Origin: an uncultured Collinsella sp.
GTDB lineage: Bacteria > Actinomycetota > Coriobacteriia > Coriobacteriales > Coriobacteriaceae
Assembly (NCBI GenBank): GCA_937995345.1
Contig: CALKKS010000028.1
Location: 44,098-108,097 of the forward strand
DNA length: 64,000 nucleotides
Reading direction: 5' to 3'
Part shown: positions 57,829-64,000 of the stretch, piece by piece
How the letters are laid out: each line of letters opens with the position of its first letter
Position numbering within the stretch: position 1 is the stretch's first letter
Notes under the pieces: model-generated
What the model saw: only the letters and a program-made list of their open reading frames with translations
Databases searched by the model: none
What the model was told of the DNA's origin: nothing
Program-made: the position numbers and the translations under genes

Positions 57829-59292
57829 CTACTCGTCGCGCTTCTCCTCGTGGCGAGCGGCAGTCCGCGCATCGTGAATGCCCTTGATGGCGGCATGGCG
57901 GGCGGTGCGGGCGTCGTGCACGGCGTCGCGGGCCTCGGCGGCCGTTGCCTTGGCAGAGCGCAGCTTGGCTGCCAGGTCGGGATTGGTCTCGGCAACTGCG
58001 GCGATCGTGGGGCCGTCGAGCTCTTCTTGCGTGGGCTCGGCCAAAAAGTCGATGGCATACTGGGCGGCTACCATGGAGCCCTTGGCGAGCACGCTCTCGT
58101 CGATCTTGTAGAAGCAGGAGTGCTGGGCATAGGTGGCGCCAATCTGGGGGTTGCGCGTGCCAACAAAGGCGAGCACGCCCGGCACACGGCGCAGGTACTC
58201 CGAGAAGTCCTCGCCCGAAAGCGTGCCGCGGTAATGGCCCTCGCCCGCGGGGCCCAGGCACTTGAGCACAGCTTGGCGGCAGCGCTCGCTCGAGGCGGCA
58301 TCGTTTTCGACCTTGTAGTTGGCGATGGTGTAGTCGGTGAGTTCGGCCTCGGCGCCCAGGGCCGCCGCAGTGTGCTCCACGATGCGGCGCATAAGCTCGG
58401 GCATCTCCTCATGCGTCTTGTCGCCATAGGTACGCACCGTGCCGGCGAGGTACGCCGTGCCGGCGATAACGTTGCGCGCGGTGCCGCCGTGCAGTTCGCC
58501 GACGGTGATGACGGCGGGTTCGTAGGGGCTAATCTCGCGCGAGACGATGGTCTGCAGGGCGTTGACGATCTCGGCGGCAACCATGACGGCATCGTGGCCG
58601 CGCTGGGGCATGGCGCCATGGCACGAGGTGCCGCGGACGTCGATGCGGAACCAGTCGGTGTTTGCCATGCGCGGACCGGGCTCGCAGCTCACGGTGCCGG
58701 CGTCGACCTCGCTCCAGATGTGCGCGGCATAGGCGCCGTCGACGCCATCGAGTACGCCCGTGCCGATCATGAGCTTGGCGCCCCGGCCGTTTTCCTCGCT
58801 GGGCTGGAATACGATGCGAATCTCGCCGTGGATGTCATCGGTCATGTGGCGCAGGATTTGCAGCGTGCCGAGCATCATGGCGATATGACAGTCGTGACCG
58901 CAGGCGTGCATGCAACCCTCATTGACGCTGGCGAACTCCTCGCCGGTTTGCTCGGTGACAGGCAAGGCGTCGATGTCGGCGCGCAGCAGGATGCGGCGGC
59001 GCGGCGTGCCGTCCTCGCGGTAGGCATCGGGCGCGGTGCCGCGAAGCGTCGCCACCAGGCCCGTCTTGAGCGGACGCTCGTAGGGGATATTCATGGCGTC
59101 GAGCTGGTTGGCGATGTCGGAAGTCGTGCGCTCCTCGGCAAGGCTCAGCTCCGGGTGCTTATGGAAGTGCCGGCGCTGCTTGATGATGTAGGGTTCAAAC
59201 TCGGCGGCGATATCCTGGATGGCCGCGGTGACGTCGTCTGCCGCGCGAACCTCGGTTGCCGCCATAATCTGCTGTGCCTTGGTCTTCGTCAT
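57829..59292 (-). CDS. M20-family amidohydrolase/peptidase with charged C-terminal tail
   Basis: A 487-residue zinc hydrolase of the amidohydrolase/IAA-amino acid hydrolase type, acting on N-acyl amino acids or small peptides. Metal-ligand blocks are intact: ACGHDCH, then QPSEENGRGAK with the catalytic Glu, AAHIW, and a final HSCFYKIDE; the dimer domain is in the middle. I chose the ATG at 59292 (GGAGC upstream); the frame stays open to 59910 without support. The last ~60 residues are Ala/Arg/Glu/His-rich and helical (EARDAVHDARTARHAAI), beyond the family end, and look like a coiled-coil. Divergent from the amidohydrolase gene. Confidence 0.88.
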   Translation of the reverse strand: MTKTKAQQIMAATEVRAADDVTAAIQDIAAEFEPYIIKQRRHFHKHPELSLAEERTTSDIANQLDAMNIPYERPLKTGLVATLRGTAPDAYREDGTPRRRILLRADIDALPVTEQTGEEFASVNEGCMHACGHDCHIAMMLGTLQILRHMTDDIHGEIRIVFQPSEENGRGAKLMIGTGVLDGVDGAYAAHIWSEVDAGTVSCEPGPRMANTDWFRIDVRGTSCHGAMPQRGHDAVMVAAEIVNALQTIVSREISPYEPAVITVGELHGGTARNVIAGTAYLAGTVRTYGDKTHEEMPELMRRIVEHTAAALGAEAELTDYTIANYKVENDAASSERCRQAVLKCLGPAGEGHYRGTLSGEDFSEYLRRVPGVLAFVGTRNPQIGATYAQHSCFYKIDESVLAKGSMVAAQYAIDFLAEPTQEELDGPTIAAVAETNPDLAAKLRSAKATAAEARDAVHDARTARHAAIKGIHDARTAARHEEKRDE

Positions 59293-59460
59293 GGTCGATT
59301 TGCTCCTTGCTGGCTCGATCGCAAAATCGTACAGGCTCTCTCCAGTATGCCACCTGCCGCTAGGGCTGGTAAAGTTGCCGTTTGCCGCTTGGAGTTTTGT
59401 TGCAAGGGCGGGGGAGTACACTCGGGGGTGTTGAATTTCCTGCCAGAGATGGGGATGCCC

Positions 59461-61098
59461 ATGCAACATATCGATCGGATTATCCGCTCCAAGAACGTTT
59501 TTACCGCGCAAGACGGTATCGATACCGCCCGCGAGCTGGCGATTGCCATCGCGGGCGATCGCATCGTCGCAGTCGGTGCGCCCGATGACGTGATTGACGC
59601 CGCACCTGCCGCCACGCCGGTGGTCGATTACGGCGAGCAGTTTGTCTGCCCCGGTTTCCACGATGCGCACCTGCATTTCTTCCATACTTCGGTTGGCTCC
59701 TCGCCGTACATGCTCATGGATATGGGCACGTCCGAGGCAGCATTGGTGCAGCATGCGCTCGAGTTTTCCCAAGGCTTGCCGGATGACGCCTGGGTCGTGA
59801 CCCAGGGTTGGCGCGATTACCGCTGGGATCCGCCCGAGCACCCTACCAAGGCCTCCCTCGACGCCGCCTTCCCCGATCGTCCCTGCGTTATGTACTCGGG
59901 CGACGGGCACACGCTGTGGCTCAACAGCCGCGCACTCGAGGCGCTCGGCGTTACGCGCGACAGCGAGCCTCCGGCGGGTGGCAGTTACGACAAAGACTCA
60001 AACGGTGAGCTTACGGGTATCGCTCACGAGGCAGCTGCTATGCAGCTGCTGCCGCGCTGCCTGGAGTGGCTGGGCGAGGACCGCATTGCGAGCGCTTACG
60101 CCGACCAGATGAGGCGTATGGCCGAGCAAGGCATCACCTCAATCTGCGATATGTCGCTCATGCCCATGCCAGGCTGCGACTTTATTCGCGACGATGTTTA
60201 CGACAAGCTGCAGGCCGCCGGCAAGCTGGGCATCCGCGCCCATCTGTTTCCCACGCTGCTGGATGACCAATCGCGCTTGGAAGAACTCCAGACCCGCTAC
60301 GCGAACAACGCGCTGCTCTCGGCGCCGGGCTTCAAGCAGTTCTTCGATGGCGTATCGAGCGAACACACGGCCTACCTCACCGAGCCGTATAGCAACCCGC
60401 GCTTCCCGGGCGACCAGGGCCGTCTGACGGTCCCTGTCGAGCGCATGCGCAAATTGGTTCTGGCGGCAGCCGAGCGCGGCCACACCGTGCGCATCCACGT
60501 TATCGGCGACGGTGCCATCCATGCCGCACTCGATATCTTTGAGGAGGCGGCAGAGCTCTACGGTCTGCCCCCGCACGGTCATAACACGCTCGAGCATCTG
60601 GAGAATCTGCTGCCTCAGGACATCGATCGTCTGCGCAAGCTCAACGTCATTGCCTCGAGCCAGCCTTGCCACATCACGCTCGACCCGGGTGGCCCGGAGC
60701 GCGACCTGGGCCTGGAACGCAGCCGCATCATGTGGCCGTTCGCGACCTATAAGCAGCGCGGCATCCGTCAAGCCTTCGGCACCGATAGCCCCATCACGGC
60801 CGTTACCAGCATGAACGTGCTCTACACGGCCATTACGCGCCAAGACCCTCGCAGCCACTGGCCCAAGGGCGGCTGGCTCCCCAGCGAGCGCATCGACGCG
60901 GCTACAGCTCTGCGCAACTACACCCTGGGCAGCGCGTACGCAGCGGGCGACGAGCAAAACCTCGGCAGCCTGGAACCCGGCAAATACGCCGACCTGGTAG
61001 TCCTGGACCAAAACCCGCTCACCATCGACCCCCAAGAGCTCCAGGCCACCAAAGTCCAGGCTACCTACTTGGCAGGCAACCTCATCTACGAGCGCTAA
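59461..61098 (+). CDS. YtcJ-like metal-dependent amidohydrolase
   Basis: A ~545-residue amidohydrolase-superfamily enzyme. The metal site HDAHLHFFH follows FVCPGF at about 65; later blocks are RIHVIGDGAIHAALDIFE, HNTLEHLE and FGTDSPITAV, as in the YtcJ/DUF1446-type group that hydrolyses amide or carbamate bonds. Three in-frame ATGs lie at 59449, 59455 and 59461; I take the last because GATGGGG precedes it. An open frame upstream to 57808 is antisense to the peptidase gene and is not coding. The substrate is unknown; proximity to an M20 hydrolase suggests peptide or N-acyl substrates. Confidence 0.85.
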   Translation: MQHIDRIIRSKNVFTAQDGIDTARELAIAIAGDRIVAVGAPDDVIDAAPAATPVVDYGEQFVCPGFHDAHLHFFHTSVGSSPYMLMDMGTSEAALVQHALEFSQGLPDDAWVVTQGWRDYRWDPPEHPTKASLDAAFPDRPCVMYSGDGHTLWLNSRALEALGVTRDSEPPAGGSYDKDSNGELTGIAHEAAAMQLLPRCLEWLGEDRIASAYADQMRRMAEQGITSICDMSLMPMPGCDFIRDDVYDKLQAAGKLGIRAHLFPTLLDDQSRLEELQTRYANNALLSAPGFKQFFDGVSSEHTAYLTEPYSNPRFPGDQGRLTVPVERMRKLVLAAAERGHTVRIHVIGDGAIHAALDIFEEAAELYGLPPHGHNTLEHLENLLPQDIDRLRKLNVIASSQPCHITLDPGGPERDLGLERSRIMWPFATYKQRGIRQAFGTDSPITAVTSMNVLYTAITRQDPRSHWPKGGWLPSERIDAATALRNYTLGSAYAAGDEQNLGSLEPGKYADLVVLDQNPLTIDPQELQATKVQATYLAGNLIYER

Positions 61099-61116
61099 CC
61101 CCATACCCCATCCATC

Positions 61117-61183
61117 AGTTGCGGTGAAATACGGACTAAATAACGCCTCAACAGCAAAAAACAGTTCATATTCCACCGCAACT
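61117..61183. repeat. AGTTGCGGTGA hairpin repeat, copy 2
   Basis: Arm AGTTGCGGTGAAATACGGAC (from 61117) pairs with the segment ending TTCCACCGCAACT (61183) with about three mismatches; the loop has TAACGCCTCAACAGCA, matching copy 1 at 2932-2998. Confidence 0.85.
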
Positions 61184-61184
61184 T

Positions 61185-61220
61185 AAAGGGGGCACGTTCC
61201 AGCAACGTGCCCCTTTCTTG
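61185..61220 (+). terminator. terminator after the amidohydrolase gene
   Basis: AAAGGGGGCACGTT pairs with AACGTGCCCCTTT around CCAGC, followed by CTTG. Confidence 0.8.
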
Positions 61221-61256
61221 TACATCCCATCCGCATCGCCATTTTGCTGCACTGAC

Positions 61257-61467
61257 TTTTCTGAATGCCGGGCCCGAATTAGTTAACCTGCCTCCCGTGT
61301 GGCTCCGGAGGGGCGGGGCATAAGGTTTATCGCGAGTTCCGCACGAGCCGAAGGCCACTTAATGTGGCCTTCGTGCGAGCAGGACTGCCCGAGCAGGAAA
61401 CCTTATGCCCCGCCCCTCCGGAGCCACACGGGAGGCATCGCTAAGTTATCCCCCGGCATTCAGAAAA
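61257..61467. repeat. 211-bp nested palindrome upstream of groES
   Basis: Three concentric inverted repeats: outer TTTTCTGAATGCCGGG (61257-61272) with 61452-61467; middle 39-bp perfect arms 61290-61328 and 61398-61436 (start GCCTCCCGTGTGGCTCCGGA); inner CGAAGGCCAC (61349-61358) with GTGGCCTTCG (61364-61373) around TTAAT. There is no coding sequence. A similar structure follows groEL at 63659-63803. Confidence 0.95.
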
Positions 61468-61604
61468 TCTAAGTGCCAAAAAATAAGATTTTTTGACTCC
61501 GTGTTGTATAACCCGCCATTCGTGGGTACCATTCAACGCGTACGCAAACAAAAAGGGTTAATTCGCGTGGTATAACCGCGCGGCCCAAAAAGGAGGAGAC
61601 AAGC

Positions 61605-61898
61605 ATGTCGTCTTTGAAGCCGCTTGCAGATCGTGTTCTGGTCAAGCCCGACGAGGCCGAGCAGAAGACCGCTTCTGGTCTGTATATCGCCAGCAACGCC
61701 CAGGAGAAGCCGCAGCGCGGCACCATCGTTGCCGTTGGCGCCGGCAAGGTCAACGACAAGGGTGAGCGCATCCCCATGGACGTCAAGGTCGGTGACGTTG
61801 TCATCTATGGTAAGTTCGGTGGCAACGAGGTCAAGGTCGACGGCGAGAAGTATCTGCTGATGCGCGCCGACGACATCTACGCTGTCGTCGAGGCCTAG
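61605..61898 (+). CDS. groES: co-chaperonin GroES
   Basis: The 97-residue lid of the GroEL folding chamber. LKPLADRVLVKPDEAEQKTASG with the mobile loop GLYIASNAQEKPQRG, VGDVVIYGKFGGNEVK and YLLMRADDIYAVV are all typical. ATG 61605 has AAGGAGGAG. groEL follows after 96 bp in the same transcript. The 140 bp upstream contain no CIRCE inverted repeat (TTAGCACTC-N9-GAGTGCTAA) and no clear -35/-10 pair. Confidence 0.97.
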   Translation: MSSLKPLADRVLVKPDEAEQKTASGLYIASNAQEKPQRGTIVAVGAGKVNDKGERIPMDVKVGDVVIYGKFGGNEVKVDGEKYLLMRADDIYAVVEA

Positions 61899-61994
61899 TC
61901 TCGTCAGAATCTCTGATTCGTCTTTGAACGCGCCCGCCGCATAGGACTCGGAAGCGGCGACGCGAGTCACATTTCTTTTGGAGGATTACCTACC

Positions 61995-63632
61995 ATGGCA
62001 AAGAACATTACGTTCAACACCGATGCCCGCGCTAAGCTTGCCAAGGGCGTCAACACTCTGGCCGACGCCGTTACCGTCACCATGGGCCCCAAGGGCCGCT
62101 ACGTTGCGCTGCAGCGCACGTTCGGTGCTCCGACCATCACCAACGACGGCGTTTCTGTCGCCAAGGAGATCGAGCTCGAGGACAACATCGAGAACATGGG
62201 CGCTCAGCTGGTGAAGGAGGTCGCCACCAAGACCAACGACACCGTGGGTGACGGCACCACCACCGCAACTCTGCTCGCTCAGGCCATCGTCAACGACGGT
62301 CTGCGCAACGTCGCCGCTGGCGCCAACCCGCTGGCCATCCGTCGCGGCATCGACAAGGCCGTTAACGCGGCCGTCGCCGAGATGAAGAAGCAGGCCAAGC
62401 CGGTCGAGACCAAGGAGCAGATTGCTTCCGTCGGTACCATCTCCGCCGGTGACCCCGAGGTCGGCGAGAAGATCGCCGAGGCCATGGAGGTCGTGGGCAA
62501 GGACGGCGTCATCACCGTCGAGGATTCCCAGACGTTCGACATCACCATCGACACCGTCGAGGGCATGCAGTTCGACAAGGGCTATGTCTCCGCTTACTTC
62601 GTCACGGATAACGACCGCATGGAGGCCGTGATGAAGGATCCGTACATCCTCATCACCGACCAGAAGATCTCCAGCGTCCAGGACATCATGCCTGTTCTCG
62701 AGGCTGTCCAGCGCGCTGGCCGTGGCCTGCTCATCATCGCTGAGGACATCGATGGCGAGGCTCTGCCGACCCTCGTCCTCAACAAGATCCGTGGCGCCCT
62801 CAACGTCTGCGCCGTCAAGGCCCCGGGCTACGGCGATCGCCGCAAGCGCATCCTGGAGGACATCGCCGTCCTCACCGGTGGCCAGGCTGCTCTGGACGAG
62901 CTTGGCGTGAAGGTCGCTGACATCACCGCCGATATGCTCGGTACCGCTAAGTCCGTCACCATCTCCAAGGACAACACCGTCGTCGTCGGCGGCGCTGGCT
63001 CCAAGGAGGCCATCGACGCCCGCATCGCTCAGATCAAGGGCGAGATGGAGAACACCACCTCTGACTTCGACCGTGAGAAGCTCCAGGAGCGCCTGGCCAA
63101 GCTCTCCGGTGGCGTTGCCGTCATCAAGGTCGGCGCTGCTACCGAGTCCGAGCTCAAGGAGATCAAGCATCGCGTCGAGGACGCTCTGCAGGCTACCCGC
63201 GCTGCTGTCGAGGAGGGCATTGTCGCCGGTGGCGGCGTCGCCTTCATGGACGCTGCTCCTGCACTCGACGCCGTTGAGCTTGACGACCCTGAGGAGAAGA
63301 TCGGTGTCGACATCGTCAAGAAGGCTCTGACTGCTCCGGTCGCTACCATCGCCAAGAACGCTGGTTTTGAGGGCGCTGTCGTGGTCGACAAGGTTGCCGA
63401 GCTGCCCGCCGGCCAGGGTCTCAACTCTGCCAACGGCGAGTGGGGCGACATGATCGAGATGGGCGTCCTCGACCCCGTCAAGGTCAGCCGCGTCACCCTG
63501 CAGAACGCTGCTTCTGTCGCCAGCCTGATTCTCATCACCGAGGCCACCGTCTCCGATGTGCCCAAGAACACTCAGCTTGAGGACGCTATCGCTGCTGCTA
63601 CCGCTGGTCAGCAGGGCGGCGGTATGTACTAA
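61995..63632 (+). CDS. groEL: chaperonin GroEL
   Basis: The 545-residue ATP-dependent chaperonin subunit. The ATP motif GDGTTTATLLAQAIV at ~86-100, the apical GYVSAYFVTDNDRMEA, and AAVEEGIVAGGGVAF are present. The C-terminus ends GQQGGGMY, a short form of the Gly-Gly-Met tail. ATG 61995 has TTGGAGG. Codon use is strongly biased, as expected for an abundant protein. The gene is followed within 30 bp by a 145-bp nested palindrome. Confidence 0.97.
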   Translation: MAKNITFNTDARAKLAKGVNTLADAVTVTMGPKGRYVALQRTFGAPTITNDGVSVAKEIELEDNIENMGAQLVKEVATKTNDTVGDGTTTATLLAQAIVNDGLRNVAAGANPLAIRRGIDKAVNAAVAEMKKQAKPVETKEQIASVGTISAGDPEVGEKIAEAMEVVGKDGVITVEDSQTFDITIDTVEGMQFDKGYVSAYFVTDNDRMEAVMKDPYILITDQKISSVQDIMPVLEAVQRAGRGLLIIAEDIDGEALPTLVLNKIRGALNVCAVKAPGYGDRRKRILEDIAVLTGGQAALDELGVKVADITADMLGTAKSVTISKDNTVVVGGAGSKEAIDARIAQIKGEMENTTSDFDREKLQERLAKLSGGVAVIKVGAATESELKEIKHRVEDALQATRAAVEEGIVAGGGVAFMDAAPALDAVELDDPEEKIGVDIVKKALTAPVATIAKNAGFEGAVVVDKVAELPAGQGLNSANGEWGDMIEMGVLDPVKVSRVTLQNAASVASLILITEATVSDVPKNTQLEDAIAAATAGQQGGGMY

Positions 63633-63658
63633 GGCCGACAAGGTCTAGAACTCCCACC

Positions 63659-63803
63659 GGGGATCCGGGGGCGTGACGGGGGTTTCTCTCCGGAACGTCC
63701 TCGGACATGCAAAGAGGCTCCGCATCGCGCTTCGCGCTGCGGAGCCTCTTTGCGTCCTGCGGAATATTCCGGAGAGAAACCCCCGTCACGCCCCCGGATC
63801 CCC
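63659..63803. repeat. 145-bp nested palindrome downstream of groEL
   Basis: Outer perfect 37-bp arms 63659-63695 and 63767-63803 (start GGGGATCCGGGGGCGTGACG); inner perfect 16-bp arms GCAAAGAGGCTCCGCA (63709-63724) and 63738-63753, closed by GCGC-TTC-GCGC. Built like the element upstream of groES but with unrelated sequence. It may end the groESL transcript although no T-run follows. Confidence 0.95.
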
Positions 63804-64000
63804 TGCGTTTACGGCCTTGAGGTCGGCGTGGGCGGAGGTCGTGGCTGATAGGGATACGTGTCCCGGTTGCTGTTTCGCGCTTTGCGCGAAAGGCGCACCA
63901 CTTTGGGGTGAGTGAGAGATGTGGTTGTTGCGGTAACTGATCCCCGGTTGATTTCCGATCTCAGCCGAACACATTGAGTGAATAGGCCGTTCCCACAGCT
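63804..64000. other. non-coding end of window
   Basis: No convincing gene. One hairpin, TTTCGCGC-TTT-GCGCGAAA (about 63872-63890), lies in it. Short open frames here have no ribosome site and overlap the palindrome. Confidence 0.5.

Noticed and set aside
57808..59448. Upstream extension of the amidohydrolase frame
   Set aside because: It runs antisense through the M20 peptidase gene; the conserved amidohydrolase fold begins only near 59461.
59293..59910. N-terminal extension of the M20 peptidase frame
   Set aside because: It is antisense to the amidohydrolase gene and has no family similarity; the peptidase starts at 59292.
61986..63641. 551-codon minus-strand frame antisense to groEL
   Set aside because: Shadow of the strongly biased groEL codons; translation is Asp/Leu/Gly-rich and matches no protein family.
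63673..63915. Small plus-strand frame of 80 codons at the window end
   Set aside because: Mostly encoded by the arms of the nested palindrome, so repetitive on both strands; no ribosome site.

Overview
The window looks like chromosomal DNA of a Collinsella-like member of the Coriobacteriia (gut Actinomycetota). The basis is the GC-rich coding style, GTG/TTG starts behind AGGAG ribosome sites, and the gene content: a giant 2-hydroxyacyl-CoA dehydratase/activase fusion, a DUF6020 membrane protein, an AmaP/DUF2273/Asp23 operon, an OPT peptide transporter and many short intergenic palindromes. The genus is inferred from gene content, not from a marker gene. I see no tRNA, rRNA, CRISPR array, integrase or complete insertion sequence.

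Layout. 1-9.5 kb: end of an M18 aminopeptidase, a D-2-hydroxyacid dehydrogenase, methionine aminopeptidase with a SEC-C motif, a radical SAM protein, a flavin-reductase-like protein, a DUF4143 ATPase, an alpha/beta hydrolase, and a GGDEF-like/REC/HD-GYP protein followed by its own Hpt protein. 9.7-13.1 kb: DUF2975 plus XRE pair, then a three-gene ABC exporter in more AT-rich DNA. 13.2-17.5 kb (minus strand): a polar amino acid (glutamate/glutamine-type) ABC importer ending in a class I glutamine amidotransferase of the gamma-glutamyl-GABA hydrolase type. 17.9-26.5 kb: a divergent Dxs, an HD-domain protein with a CmpB-like membrane protein, AmtB-PII, a TetR/MFS pair with two matching operators, and a Cof-like phosphatase.

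26.5-34.7 kb is an accessory island bracketed by two copies of the same 29-bp palindrome. It holds a 41-residue hydrophobic peptide gene, a small gene fragment, and four minus-strand genes built from six copies of one roughly 350-residue module of unknown function: two fused pairs, one single, and one single broken by a one-base frameshift. A macro-domain gene sits on the opposite strand between the two fused copies. This is the best candidate for an undescribed system.

34.7-64 kb returns to core metabolism: TetR plus the 1601-residue dehydratase/activase, 3-hydroxyacyl-CoA dehydrogenase, a DUF389 protein, an OPT transporter, type III pantothenate kinase, dCMP deaminase-like protein, NifU-like scaffold, Lgt, DUF6020 protein, YebC, the alkaline-shock operon, a YitT-type protein, a run of zinc-ribbon membrane proteins, an M20 peptidase divergent from a YtcJ-like amidohydrolase, and groES-groEL.

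The intergenic DNA is unusually structured. At least five families of hairpin repeats recur: palindromes around a GGGACAGG core; an AGTTGCGGTGA hairpin; a TATGCGGCAAA element; paired TCTCAATCTGTAACA hairpins; and large nested palindromes, one on each side of groESL and a looser one between amtB and the PII gene.
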